Shown: positions 44,323-53,343, numbered from the stretch's first letter. The stretch: 64,000 bases of DNA from Jiangella aurantiaca (GCF_004349105.1 NZ_SMLB01000003.1:1-64000); one strand, 5' to 3'. Numbers and translations are program-made. The notes: a model not told the origin generated them from the letters alone.

Positions 44323-44709
44323 GTGTCCTCGGCGCCGAACCACGCCCTCTCCGTCATGGAGGAGGAGATCCGCCTGTTGCTCGAATCGCGGCGCGCCTTA
44401 CGAGAGGCCGTCGCCGCGGCGGAACGCGGTCGCGACGCCACCGCGGACGACCTCAGGGCCGTCCGGCAACGGCTCACCGCCAAGACCGACGAGGCACTGC
44501 CCCACGACGAACAGATCCGCCGGCGCATCACCAGCGCGATCGAGTCCGCCTTCACGACGGCCCTTCGCGCGCTGACCGCCCGCTGGAACCAGATCGTCAA
44601 CCTTCTCAAGTCGGCGTGTGAACGACTCGACGAGGCGTTGAAGGAGGCTGAACTTAGGCTGCTGCAGCGCGAGGAGGCCGTGCGCCAGGCTCAGCAGCGG
44701 ACCACCTGA
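44323..44709 (+). CDS. Small helical protein, partner of the coiled-coil protein
   Basis: 128 residues from a GTG at 44323. Two long charged helices (MEEEIRLLLESRRALREAV, ALKEAELRLLQREEAVRQ) flank a short polar region with one tryptophan (LTARWNQIVNLLKSA). The size and hairpin-like pattern recall WXG100 proteins, but the WxG turn is absent. It is co-transcribed with the previous helical gene from P3. Function is unknown. Confidence 0.75.
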   Translation: MSSAPNHALSVMEEEIRLLLESRRALREAVAAAERGRDATADDLRAVRQRLTAKTDEALPHDEQIRRRITSAIESAFTTALRALTARWNQIVNLLKSACERLDEALKEAELRLLQREEAVRQAQQRTT

Positions 44710-44781
44710 CGGGCAGCAGGGCGGCAATCACCGGGCCGAAAACCCCTGGCCCGGCCCGGAACCATGCGCTAGACAGAGACG

Positions 44782-46011
44782 GTGACGAACGACCTGGTCT
44801 TGCGCACCGCGACCGAAGCCGACTACCCCGAGCTGGAAGCGCACATCCACAGCGCCTTCCTCGACGACGTCGACGAGGACACCGCCGACCTCAACCGGCT
44901 GATCTTCGAGCCCGACCGCACCCAGCTGATGACCGACGGCGGGCGCATCGTCGGCTCCGGTCTCGTCCTCACGCGCGACCTCAGCGTGCCAGGCGGCATC
45001 GTCCCGGCCGCGCACGTCACCGGGGTCGGGGTCGCGTCGACGCATCGGCGGCGCGGTGTGCTGACGGCGCTCATGAACGCCATGCTGACCGAGGCGCACG
45101 GCCGCGGCACGGAGCCGCTGGCGGTGCTCTGGGCCAGCGAGGGCGCCATCTACGGACGGTTCGGCTACGGCCTGGCGTCGTGGCGGGTGTCGTACGAGAT
45201 CGCCACTCGCGACATGTCCGTCGGCGGCACGGTACCGGCCGGCGCCCGGCTGCGGCAGGCCGCCACCCGCGACGCCCTCGACGAGATCGTCGCGGTGTAC
45301 GACCGCGTGCTGGCGCAGCGGCCCGGGCTGTCCACCCGGCGGGGCAAGTGGTGGGAGTACCTGACCGCCGACCCGAAGGGCTGGCGGCGCGGCATGTCCG
45401 CCGAGCGCGCCGCTCTCTACGAGGACGAGGGCGGCGTCCGCGGCTACGTCCGTTTCCGCACCAAGGCCGGCTGGGGCAAGAGCGGCCCCGACGGCGAGGT
45501 CCGGGTCACCGAGCTGCTTGCCGAGACGCCCGAAGCGCACGCCGCGCTGTGGCGGTTCCTGACATCCATCGACCTGGTCCGCACGGTCAAGTACATGCAC
45601 GGGCCCATCGACGACCCGCTGCCGCACCTGGTCAGCAACCCCGACGCCCTGGTCGGCACGGCCGGCGGGTCGCTGTGGGTCCGCATCCTCGACGTCCCGG
45701 GCGCGCTGGCCGTCCGGCGCTACGCCGCCCCGGTCGACGTCGTGCTGGAGGTCACCGATACCGGGTTCACTGGCAACACCGGCCGCTGGCGGCTGGTCGC
45801 CGACGACGACAAGGTCGATGTCTCGCGCACCGATGCCGACGCCGACCTTGCCCTGGACGTCCGGACGCTCGGCTCGCTCTACCTCGGCGGGGTCTCGGCG
45901 GGCACGCTGGCCGCCGGTGGGCTGATCATCGAGCGCGCGCCCGGCGCCCTCGCGCGGTTGTCGGCGGCGTTCGGCTGGCACCGGGTCCCGCTCTCGGTCG
46001 AGGTCTTCTGA
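44782..46011 (+). CDS. Eis-like GNAT N-acetyltransferase
   Basis: 409 residues from a GTG at 44782. The N-terminal GNAT domain has the acetyl-CoA site VTGVGVASTHRRRGVLTALMNAML near residue 77 and LWASEGAIYGRFGYGLAS, the hallmark of the Eis family. A second GNAT-like domain and a C-terminal sterol-carrier-like domain (from about 300) follow and end in VEVF, where the C-terminal carboxylate is catalytic in Eis enzymes. Relatives acetylate aminoglycosides or protein amines. It has no regulon promoter and looks like an unrelated gene between the two accessory blocks. Confidence 0.92.
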   Translation: MTNDLVLRTATEADYPELEAHIHSAFLDDVDEDTADLNRLIFEPDRTQLMTDGGRIVGSGLVLTRDLSVPGGIVPAAHVTGVGVASTHRRRGVLTALMNAMLTEAHGRGTEPLAVLWASEGAIYGRFGYGLASWRVSYEIATRDMSVGGTVPAGARLRQAATRDALDEIVAVYDRVLAQRPGLSTRRGKWWEYLTADPKGWRRGMSAERAALYEDEGGVRGYVRFRTKAGWGKSGPDGEVRVTELLAETPEAHAALWRFLTSIDLVRTVKYMHGPIDDPLPHLVSNPDALVGTAGGSLWVRILDVPGALAVRRYAAPVDVVLEVTDTGFTGNTGRWRLVADDDKVDVSRTDADADLALDVRTLGSLYLGGVSAGTLAAGGLIIERAPGALARLSAAFGWHRVPLSVEVF

Positions 46012-46037
46012 CGCATCGCACAGGCCCGTCGGGCGGG

Positions 46038-46346
46038 TCAGCTGCTACCCCAGCCCTCGGTGTCGATCTTCCGGTTGCGGTTGCGCCGGGAGACGATGGT
46101 GCCGAGGGCGAGGACGAAGAGCACCAGGCAGACCAGCAGGACGATGTGGGCCCCGCTGATACCGGCACCGTTCCAGCCCGGGACGTCCCAGACGGCGTCC
46201 TCCGCGGAGGCGATGAAGCCGCGCTCGATCATCCACTCGCGGCCCTCCTCCCAGGAACTGAACACGAGCGGCGCCACCACCGGGAGGGCCAGCGGCGCGG
46301 CCAGGAACATCATGAACACGTCGTTGTCGGAGACGTTGTCGGCCAA
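46038..46346 (-). CDS. Small two-span membrane protein
   Basis: 102 residues. One hydrophobic segment lies near residues 10-30 (FMMFLAAPLALPVVAPLVF), then comes a loop with three tryptophans, and a second segment lies near 66-88 (AHIVLLVCLVLFVLALGTIVS) before a basic tail. It is 11 bases downstream of the TcpA-like coupling ATPase on the same strand, hence probably an accessory of the secretion machine. No family is recognised. Confidence 0.75.
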   Translation of the reverse strand: MADNVSDNDVFMMFLAAPLALPVVAPLVFSSWEEGREWMIERGFIASAEDAVWDVPGWNGAGISGAHIVLLVCLVLFVLALGTIVSRRNRNRKIDTEGWGSS

Positions 46347-46357
46347 GGCGCGTCTCC

Positions 46358-48214
46358 TCAGTAGATGCCGTCGTTGAGGTGCCGGATGCGGACCGCGCGC
46401 GTGCGCGACACCACCTGGGAGCCGGCGCCCTCATTGCCGCGCCAGCGGATCAGCAGCTTGGTGCCGTCGTTCTGGATCGGCTCGACCTGCTCGATGATCA
46501 CCCAGCCGGTGTCGTCGTCGAGGCGGGCGAGGCTTCCGGCCTGTAGCTGCGACACCATGACCATCTCGGACCAGCCTGCGGTCTCGACCTGAGTGGACGC
46601 GGCCGCGGAGGAGCCGCCGGAGGTACGCGCGCGGCTCCAGTCGGCGAGGCCGGACGTGCTGGCGCCGTAGCCCTCGGCGAGGTCGGCGTTGAGGTTGACG
46701 CGCCAGGACGCCTCCGGGCTGTCGGCCAGCGCCCGTGACCGCTGCACGTGCAGGACGGGGTGCGTGACGAGGCTCGGCCGGAGGGCATCGAGCAGGTAGA
46801 TGTCCTGTTCGTCGTCGACGCGGCGAGCCTCGCGCGGGTCGGGGGTCCAGTAGCACTGGATGAGCACCGGCTTCGCGTCGCCGGACTGTACTGTCGCCCG
46901 GCCGGGGACGGGTTCGGCGGGCTCCGTCGGGCGATCGCTCCCCCACAGCGCCGAGGCGACGCGGCTGTCGAGCCGGCCGAGCGCCACGACGGCGCCGAGG
47001 TCGTCGCGGTTCTCCTCGCGCAGCAGCGGATCGTCGGCCCGCTGCATGCTCAGGACGACGTAGACGTTCACCTGACGGCCATGGCGGAGCAGGTCGGTGA
47101 CGCGGTCGTGCGCGAGCGACGCGGCCGCCGGACCCTGACCGGCCCGGTTGGCGGCGTCGGCGACGGCGGTGGCGAACTCGCGGAAGTGGTGGATGACGAC
47201 GACGAGCGGCTCGAGCTCCGCGCGGCTGGACCCGGACTCGATGAGCGCGACGCGGCCCTCCATCTCGCGCCACGCCTGGTTCAGAACGACGATCTGGTCG
47301 TCCAGCGTCGACGCGACGATCTGCACGTTCGGCCAGTCGCGCACACCCAGGAGGTCGACGCGACGGTGGTCGATGATCCACACCGGCCAGCCGCGCGCTG
47401 CCGCCTCGACGACGATGCCGGTGAGCAGCACCCGTTTGCCGGCGCCGGACCGGCCGAGCACCAGCAAGTGCCCCTGCGGCGCGGCCAGGTTCCAGCCGAC
47501 CCGGGTCCCCGTGGCGTCGACGCCGAGCGGCACCAGCCACGACGACAGGTCGGGCTGCGTCGGCACCGGCCGGGCGACCTTCTCCGGCAGCGCCCGCCGA
47601 ACGGCGTCGCGCGCCCGCTCCGCGCGTGCCGCCGGCTCCGGGGTGAGCGACCCGCCGGTGCGGGTGGGGTCGCGCAGCGTGAGCCGATGGCCGCGGATGT
47701 TGTGCCGGCCGACCGTGTACTGCTGCTCCAGCTCGTGGTGGACGGCCTCGGCGATTCCGGCGGCCCAGTCGGGGGCGGAGTCGTCGACCTCGGTCGGGTA
47801 CTGGATGTTCAGCACGTGCGGGACGCCGACCCATCCGCCCTGCCACTGCCGCGCGTCGACGTCGAGGTACGACGCGTCGGGCACGCCGATGTGCCGCGCC
47901 AGCGCCTCGGCGAGGTCGGCGACCACCCCCTCGCGCGTCCGCCGCCGCACCGACACCGCGTACAGCGCACCGGCGCAGGCCAGCGTCGGCAGGAGGAACA
48001 GCACACCGATGTCCGGCTCGTCGAGAGCGGCCAGGATCGCCCACATCGACACGGCGAGGAACACGACGCCGACGGCGCTGGCGGCCAGCTGCCACGGCGT
48101 GAAGCCCTTGATGGTGGGCTCGGCCGGGCGCGCCGACGCGAACCTGTCGTCCTTGTCTTCCGGATCCGGTCCGGACGAGGCGGCGAAGGTGTCCACCGGG
48201 TCATGTGGCGCCAC
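46358..48214 (-). CDS. TcpA/VirD4-like coupling ATPase (FtsK fold)
   Basis: 618 residues from the GTG at 48214, which has GAGAGG seven bases before it. A GTG 30 bases further up would sit directly against the promoter. Two membrane segments lie near residues 35-57 and 61-80, as in TcpA of pCW3. The ATPase has Walker A LGRSGAGKR near residue 254, with arginine where serine or threonine is normal, then VWIIDHRRVDLLG and LVVVIHHFREFAT. NVYVVLSMQRADDPLL closes the core. The C-terminus has an SH3-like hydrophobic/charged pattern. Its expected role is to bring substrate to the secretion channel. It is headed by P4. Confidence 0.82.
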   Translation of the reverse strand: MAPHDPVDTFAASSGPDPEDKDDRFASARPAEPTIKGFTPWQLAASAVGVVFLAVSMWAILAALDEPDIGVLFLLPTLACAGALYAVSVRRRTREGVVADLAEALARHIGVPDASYLDVDARQWQGGWVGVPHVLNIQYPTEVDDSAPDWAAGIAEAVHHELEQQYTVGRHNIRGHRLTLRDPTRTGGSLTPEPAARAERARDAVRRALPEKVARPVPTQPDLSSWLVPLGVDATGTRVGWNLAAPQGHLLVLGRSGAGKRVLLTGIVVEAAARGWPVWIIDHRRVDLLGVRDWPNVQIVASTLDDQIVVLNQAWREMEGRVALIESGSSRAELEPLVVVIHHFREFATAVADAANRAGQGPAAASLAHDRVTDLLRHGRQVNVYVVLSMQRADDPLLREENRDDLGAVVALGRLDSRVASALWGSDRPTEPAEPVPGRATVQSGDAKPVLIQCYWTPDPREARRVDDEQDIYLLDALRPSLVTHPVLHVQRSRALADSPEASWRVNLNADLAEGYGASTSGLADWSRARTSGGSSAAASTQVETAGWSEMVMVSQLQAGSLARLDDDTGWVIIEQVEPIQNDGTKLLIRWRGNEGAGSQVVSRTRAVRIRHLNDGIY

Positions 48215-48248
48215 GGGACTGCCTCTCGGTTGGTCGGTCCTCACTGTC

Positions 48249-48277
48249 GAAGGTGCGCTCGGGCGGGCTGTTGTGAC
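48249..48277 (-). promoter_or_regulatory. Accessory-regulon promoter P4
   Basis: On the minus strand GTCACA (48277-48272), 17 bases, ACCTTC (48254-48249). It has one change in the -10-like half compared with the other sites. Its -10-like half ends 34 bases before the preferred TcpA-like GTG at 48214. Confidence 0.65.
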
Positions 48278-48304
48278 AAGGGACGGCTGGAGACGTCGAC
48301 GCGG

Positions 48305-49123
48305 TCAGCGGTGCGCCAGCGGGGTCTGAAGCTCGACGATGCGCCACGGGCCGGCGGCGGACTCGCGCTCGAGGAAGGCGAACCACTGGTGCTCGACCAG
48401 CGGGCCGTTCCACGCATCGCGGCCGATCGGCGTCATGCGCACGTAGAACCGGCGCTCGGCCCGGGTCTCGGTGTCAGGGGTGTCGATGTCGGTGGTGTGC
48501 GGCTCGATGGCGTTGATCGAGGCGAATGCCTGGTGCTCGGCCCACAGGTCCCAGTCGCGCTGGACGTCCTGCCGCAGGCCGTCGAGGTCGTAGGCGGAGG
48601 AGTCGTACGGCGCGACCAGCCAGGTCTGGACCCGGTTCATCGCGTCCTCGGACGAGGCGTCGTGCGTGGTGTCGAAGCTGTACGCGGCGGTCAGGGCGGC
48701 GACGGCCACGGCGGTCGGATCGGCGCCGTCGACGGTCGCCGGATCGGGCACGACGACGGGTTCGGGCACCTGCATCCCGGGCGGCAGGGTCGGGGTCTGG
48801 CGCGGACCCGGGGTGGAACGGGCGGTCGGGGTGTCGGACGGTTCCAACCTCTCCGCGGTCGTGTCCTCGGTGTCGGTCTCGTCGGCCGCCTCGGTGCCGG
48901 GTGCGGGCTGGTCGCCGGATGGGTCGGTGGCGCTGGTGTCGCCCGGCGTGGTGGAGCCGTCCTCCGGCGCTGGTCGTGGCGCCCGGCTGTCTTCAGCGGT
49001 GACCACAGGGGAGTTGCCACCCACCCCGTCATTCCCACCGCCACCGAAGACCAGCAGCAACCCGACGAGGGCGAGCACCACGGCGGCGCCGATGAGCAGC
49101 AGCGAGGAGCGCGAGCGGATCAT
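48305..49123 (-). CDS. Membrane-anchored VirB8/NTF2-like protein
   Basis: 272 residues. One membrane anchor (about 7-27) is followed by a long Pro/Thr/Asp/Glu-rich spacer (30-130). The C-terminal domain of about 135 residues (AVAVAALTAAYSF..., WFAFLERESAAGPWRIVEL) has the pattern of an NTF2-like fold used by VirB8/TcpC-type assembly factors. It overlaps the TcpG-like gene by 4 bases, so it probably works in the cell-wall part of the apparatus. The family assignment is by fold pattern only. Confidence 0.65.
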   Translation of the reverse strand: MIRSRSSLLLIGAAVVLALVGLLLVFGGGGNDGVGGNSPVVTAEDSRAPRPAPEDGSTTPGDTSATDPSGDQPAPGTEAADETDTEDTTAERLEPSDTPTARSTPGPRQTPTLPPGMQVPEPVVVPDPATVDGADPTAVAVAALTAAYSFDTTHDASSEDAMNRVQTWLVAPYDSSAYDLDGLRQDVQRDWDLWAEHQAFASINAIEPHTTDIDTPDTETRAERRFYVRMTPIGRDAWNGPLVEHQWFAFLERESAAGPWRIVELQTPLAHR

Positions 49124-50490
49124 GGGTTCATCCGCCCGTAGCCGACCACCGGCCCGCTCGGGCCCATGGTGAAAGTACCGGACGAGCGACTGATGCGGTT
49201 GCTCTCGTTGCCGCCGACGGTGACCAGCGTGCGGCTGGCCTCGTCGACCTCGACGACGATGCTCACGTGGCCGGAGTAGATCATGACGTCACCTGGCCGG
49301 GGCGGCTTCGTCGGGCCGGCGCTGCCGACGGGGATGAACTCCTGGCCGTGGCCGCCGGACTCGAACCACGCCTGCATGCCTATGACGGCCGGGATCTGCC
49401 ATGGATGTCGCCAGAAATACATCTGTGTGCCGGGTTCGGCCTGGAACGGGATGCCGGCCGCTTGGAAGACCCAGCTGACGAAGTCGGCGCACCATTGCTC
49501 GCAGCCGGTGGCGATGTAGGTGTCGCTGATGGTGGGGCCGCAGTTGCTGCCGAACGGCTGCTCGACGATGCCCTTCGCGTACTCCTGCTCCGCGATCTGC
49601 ACGACGCCGTCGAGGCCACCGCCGCTGATGCCGCCGCAGCCGGCCCACCCGCCGCCCTCGCCCTGCTCGCCGTCCTCGCCCTCGCCGATGCCCATGCCGT
49701 GCGGCGGCGGGTAGGTGGCGTACTGTCCGTAGTCGCCGGTGCCGCCCTGGGTGAAGTTGGACGAGACGAGCGCGTGGACGTTCTCGACGTAGCGGCGGGT
49801 CTCGTTGTTGTTCCAGTTGCCGGCGGGCCCGGCGTTGTAGCTGGCCGCCGAGTACACGAACGTGCCTGGCTCCCATCTGGCGACGTCGCCGAGCGGTGTC
49901 TCGGCGGTGACGCTGCCGTAGACGCCGTCGGCATGGGTGAAGAGGTTGGCCGCGGTGAAGATGGCGTCCCAGGGGTCCATGTAGTCGGGTGGGCCGCCGT
50001 CGGCGCTGTACTTGTACGCGTCCCAGGTGCCGGCGCCGACGTTGAACTGCATGGGGCCGTGGCAGCAGCCGGAGCTGGGCCAGTCGGTGTCGAGGTCCTT
50101 CCAGGCGTTGCCGTTCTCGGTCAGGTAGATGGCTGCCAGGTAGGCGGGTTCGACGCTGAACTCGTTGCCGGCGGCGGTGAAGATCTCGGCCCACGGTTCC
50201 GGGACGTTGGCCAACGTGGCGCCGCCCGTGCAGACCTCGTCGCCGGGCGTCATGGTGCACTCGGCGAGCGGGGCACGGTCGGTGATCTCGCACCAGAGCG
50301 CCATGACGGTGGCGACCGGGATGAACGCCAGCGACGCCGCGCCGACCACGCCGAACACGGTGAGCAGCGCGATGCCGAGCAGCCACTTCTTGACCCGGCC
50401 GGAGCCCTTGCCGCCCGGCGTGCGCGCCGGCTTCGCCCTCGTACGCCTCGCGACGACGGCCCCGCCGGCGGCGACCGAACCCTCTGCCAT
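49120..50490 (-). CDS. TcpG/VirB1-like cell-wall hydrolase (lytic transglycosylase + CHAP)
   Basis: 456 residues from an ATG at 50490. A basic N-terminus leads to one membrane segment (about 38-62). A transglycosylase-like domain has LAAIYLTENGNAWKD (likely catalytic glutamate near 115), GPMQFNVGAGTWDAY and ASYNAGPAGNW. After a glycine-rich linker, a CHAP amidase/peptidase domain shows CEQWCADFVSWVF near 330 and GHVSIVVEVD. Double-domain hydrolases of this kind open the peptidoglycan for Gram-positive type IV secretion systems. It is first in the P5 unit. Confidence 0.92.
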   Translation of the reverse strand: MAEGSVAAGGAVVARRTRAKPARTPGGKGSGRVKKWLLGIALLTVFGVVGAASLAFIPVATVMALWCEITDRAPLAECTMTPGDEVCTGGATLANVPEPWAEIFTAAGNEFSVEPAYLAAIYLTENGNAWKDLDTDWPSSGCCHGPMQFNVGAGTWDAYKYSADGGPPDYMDPWDAIFTAANLFTHADGVYGSVTAETPLGDVARWEPGTFVYSAASYNAGPAGNWNNNETRRYVENVHALVSSNFTQGGTGDYGQYATYPPPHGMGIGEGEDGEQGEGGGWAGCGGISGGGLDGVVQIAEQEYAKGIVEQPFGSNCGPTISDTYIATGCEQWCADFVSWVFQAAGIPFQAEPGTQMYFWRHPWQIPAVIGMQAWFESGGHGQEFIPVGSAGPTKPPRPGDVMIYSGHVSIVVEVDEASRTLVTVGGNESNRISRSSGTFTMGPSGPVVGYGRMNP

Positions 50491-50542
50491 ACCCGCCCTC
50501 CATCCGGGCGCCCGCCACCGCGGCTGTGTAGCGGACGTCTGT

Positions 50543-50571
50543 GTAGGTCGGTGAGGGGGCGGTTCTGTGAC
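50543..50571 (-). promoter_or_regulatory. Accessory-regulon promoter P5
   Basis: On the minus strand GTCACA (50571-50566), 17 bases, ACCTAC (50548-50543), 52 bases before the TcpG-like start and in the 92-base gap after the J-domain gene. Confidence 0.8.
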
Positions 50572-50582
50572 AGACGGGACGA

Positions 50583-51818
50583 TCAGGTCGTCCATTCCGG
50601 TGTCGCTCTGCGCCGGTCGATCAGCGACGAGGTCGCGTACTGCGCGCCCACGTGCAGGGCCCACGCCAGCGCGACCAGCCCGAACAGCCAGCGCTCGGTC
50701 GTCGTCGCAAGATGCCAGTACGCGAGCGGCCAAGCCAGCAGGCCGATGGCCGCCGGAACGTAGATGAGCTCCAAGCCGCTGCGGTGTCCGATGGAGATGT
50801 AGGCGATGTAGCCATAGAGGGCCACCACGATGGCGACGGCGATCGGATACCGCAACGCGACGTCCAGTGCGTCCGGCCCGGCCGCCGCCGGGCGGATGAG
50901 CCCGTGCGCCACGAGCAGAACCACCGCCAGGAACACGAACGTGGCGCCGATGACGACGTAACCGACCCGGACGACGCGGCCTCCCACGTCCGTCCGTGCC
51001 CATAGCGTCAGGTCGCTGACCTGCGACGTGCCCGAGGTGTCGCGGAACATCCGTGCCTCGTCCCATCGGCCGAGGACGATCGACAGACCAAGGAGCAGGC
51101 CGTTGTAGATCAGCCAGACGACGACACCGGCGACGTAGGTCCATCGCTCCGCCGCCCTGGCGAGGTCCCAGTAGGCGATCGGCCAGGCCAGCAGAAAAAC
51201 CGAGAAGAGCGCGTGGACGAAGATCAAGCCGACGGCCGACTCCGATCGCGCGGCCCCGAGCAGGAGGACGTAGCCGAGCGTGACGATCAGGCGCAGCACC
51301 GGCTGCCCGTCGTACCAGCTGACGAGGTCGGAACCGGCGTCCGCGGGGCGCATGAACCCGGGGTCGTACAGCAGGATCAGAGTCCCCAGGACGAAGATCA
51401 CACCCGTAGCGGCGGCCAGCGCCACCAGGGTCCGGCTCCCCCGGCGTGTGCCGGCCCCGGACTCGTCAGTATCGGAAGCGAACGGCCGGTCCGGCCTGCC
51501 GTCCCCGGCGGCCCAGCTCGTCTCCTCGCCCCACTCGGCGTCCGCCTCGTCCGGGCCGGGCTGGGCAGCGGGGCCGGGCGCGTCGGACCACTCATCGACT
51601 CGTGGACCACTCCTGGCGCCCAGGCGCGCGTCGTAGTCGGCTCGTCTGGCCGGGTCGCTCAGCGTCTCGTACGCGGCGGTGATGAGCCGGAACATGCCGC
51701 TCGTGCCGCCGACGTCGGGATGCGCGGCGCGCACGGCCCGGCGATAGGCCTCCTTGATCTCGGCCGTGGTCGCCGTGGGCGCGACGTCCAGCAGCTCGTA
51801 GTAGTCGAGGTCCGCCAC
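50583..51818 (-). CDS. DnaJ-domain polytopic membrane protein
   Basis: 411 residues from a GTG at 51818, two bases after the upstream stop. The N-terminal J-domain (residues 1-65) is intact: DLDYYELLDVAPTATTAEIKEAYRRAVRAAHPDV, with the HPD triad that stimulates Hsp70. An acidic linker follows, and then about eight membrane segments from residue 140 on, in two similar halves (each with a PIAYWDLA or PLAYWHLA motif). It could recruit DnaK to the secretion apparatus for unfolding or assembly. J-domain proteins are not standard type IV parts, and I know of no named family. Confidence 0.8.
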   Translation of the reverse strand: MADLDYYELLDVAPTATTAEIKEAYRRAVRAAHPDVGGTSGMFRLITAAYETLSDPARRADYDARLGARSGPRVDEWSDAPGPAAQPGPDEADAEWGEETSWAAGDGRPDRPFASDTDESGAGTRRGSRTLVALAAATGVIFVLGTLILLYDPGFMRPADAGSDLVSWYDGQPVLRLIVTLGYVLLLGAARSESAVGLIFVHALFSVFLLAWPIAYWDLARAAERWTYVAGVVVWLIYNGLLLGLSIVLGRWDEARMFRDTSGTSQVSDLTLWARTDVGGRVVRVGYVVIGATFVFLAVVLLVAHGLIRPAAAGPDALDVALRYPIAVAIVVALYGYIAYISIGHRSGLELIYVPAAIGLLAWPLAYWHLATTTERWLFGLVALAWALHVGAQYATSSLIDRRRATPEWTT

Positions 51819-51820
51819 GG

Positions 51821-52648
51821 TCAGCCGATCTGCGTGCCTCGGGAGCCAGGAAGTCCGCGTCGCGGCGAGCGGTCGTCCAGCACCGACTGGGTGGCATCGA
51901 GCCCGCCGACCTCGACCCGGCCGAGGGACGCGGTCACGGCGTGGACGAACCACGACTCGGCGGCCAGCGCCGCTGCTGCCTCCGCCGAGTCCGGTGACCG
52001 CGTGATCGCACGACTCGCGACGATCGCGATGACCACCCCAGCCGTGGCCCGCACCAGGCATGCCTCCTGCCGAAGCCCCGAACCGCGGTCGAAGCTCTGG
52101 ATCAGCCGTTCGTCCTCGAAGTCCGGCTCCGGCACCGTCGCCAGGACCTGGCGGCGCACCGGCGCCGGGAGCACGTCGAGTACCTCGGGTTCGTCCTGCT
52201 CGTGCACTGCTGAGCCGCTCGGAGGAGTTGGGGCGCCGGCCGAGACGACGCCTCTGCGTTCCTTCACCTCACCGACGAACGGGCGGCGGTGGATGGTGAA
52301 CCGCCAGCCCTCGCGCCCGGCGGAGTGGACCGGACGCACGGCGTCGATGATGGTCAGGGCGTCGTCGTCGACCGTCCAGGCATGGCCGACCTCGACGTCG
52401 ACGCCCCCGCGGACCTCTCGCTCCGGCGGGAGGGCGCCCGAGGCGAACGCGAGCTCACCGGCGTGGCCGGCGCGATCGAGAGCGAGATGAACATCGACCG
52501 GGAGGTAGTCCCAGCTCGACCAGTCGCCGGGCACCGTCCTGACGAAGCTGATGTCGAGCGTCGAACCGGACTGCCCAGCATCGAGCCTTGCACGCGACGT
52601 GGTCCGTCGCTGCGGTGCGGGCGCTCCGCTGCGGTCCAGTTCCGACAT
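51821..52648 (-). CDS. Hypothetical protein in the secretion cluster
   Basis: 275 residues from an ATG at 52648. There is no signal or membrane segment until a weak hydrophobic helix near 215-235 (ATAGVVIAIVASRAI). The first half has YLPVDVHLALDRAGHAGELAF and WRFTIHRRPFVGE, an alpha/beta pattern; the second half is acidic. It precedes the J-domain gene with two bases between them and follows a YbjN-like gene, suggesting a small accessory operon. No domain is recognised. Confidence 0.75.
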   Translation of the reverse strand: MSELDRSGAPAPQRRTTSRARLDAGQSGSTLDISFVRTVPGDWSSWDYLPVDVHLALDRAGHAGELAFASGALPPEREVRGGVDVEVGHAWTVDDDALTIIDAVRPVHSAGREGWRFTIHRRPFVGEVKERRGVVSAGAPTPPSGSAVHEQDEPEVLDVLPAPVRRQVLATVPEPDFEDERLIQSFDRGSGLRQEACLVRATAGVVIAIVASRAITRSPDSAEAAAALAAESWFVHAVTASLGRVEVGGLDATQSVLDDRSPRRGLPGSRGTQIG

Positions 52649-52711
52649 CACTATGCCCCGTCCTGCGGCTGACGTGCTCGAACACACCCTAGGTGGATCA
52701 AGGTCGGGCTG

Positions 52712-53293
52712 TCACTCGCTCTCGTCGAGGTCGGCGGCGCCGGCGATCCGCCGCGCATCCGGAAAGGCCAGCTCTGCGGCGTCGAACACGGCGAGCCCCG
52801 ACACGATGCCGGTGTTGATGGCCAGATCGACACGGTCGACGGTCGGGTCGGCGCCGAGATCGGCCGTGACCTCGCAGTGCAGGCCGATCCACCCCTCGTT
52901 GTCGGGCAGCACGAACACCTTCGGCCACACGTGCTGCGCGTTCCACTCGTTCGCGAAGACGACAGCCGCCTGGAATCCGCCAGGCGGCATCATCCGCTCC
53001 CACAGGCCGTGAACCTGCAGCACTTCGGCGCGACCTTCGTCGTCCGCCAGCACACCGAAGTCGAAGATGCCGTTCTCCCAAACGCCGATGACGTCGCCGC
53101 CGTCCGCCTCGTAATCGGCAGAAATGGCGTCGAGTGCGGCCCGGACCAGCTGGTGCAGGTGGCTGGTGGCCCCCGTCGCGGCCGCCGGCCTGGCCGGAAG
53201 GTGGCCGCTGGCTGTGACCGGCACCGGGAGCCGGCCCGTTGCCGGCCTCGGCCCCCCGGACAGGTCGGCTCGCAGGCGGTCGAGCTGACTCAC
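52712..53293 (-). CDS. YbjN-like / secretion-chaperone-fold protein
   Basis: 193 residues from a GTG at 53293. The first 55 residues are Pro/Ala-rich. The remainder (HQLVRAALDAISADYEADGGD, IGLHCEVTADLGADPTVDRVD) has the helix-strand pattern of YbjN/DUF1790-like proteins, a fold shared with type III secretion chaperones. In this setting a substrate-binding or chaperone role is plausible but inferred. It lies downstream of the TcpH-like gene on the same strand. Confidence 0.65.
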   Translation of the reverse strand: MSQLDRLRADLSGGPRPATGRLPVPVTASGHLPARPAAATGATSHLHQLVRAALDAISADYEADGGDVIGVWENGIFDFGVLADDEGRAEVLQVHGLWERMMPPGGFQAAVVFANEWNAQHVWPKVFVLPDNEGWIGLHCEVTADLGADPTVDRVDLAINTGIVSGLAVFDAAELAFPDARRIAGAADLDESE

Positions 53294-53343
53294 GGCATGA
53301 TCCTCTCGTCGTCCGTCGTCGGCGGGATTCGATCGACCGTTTA

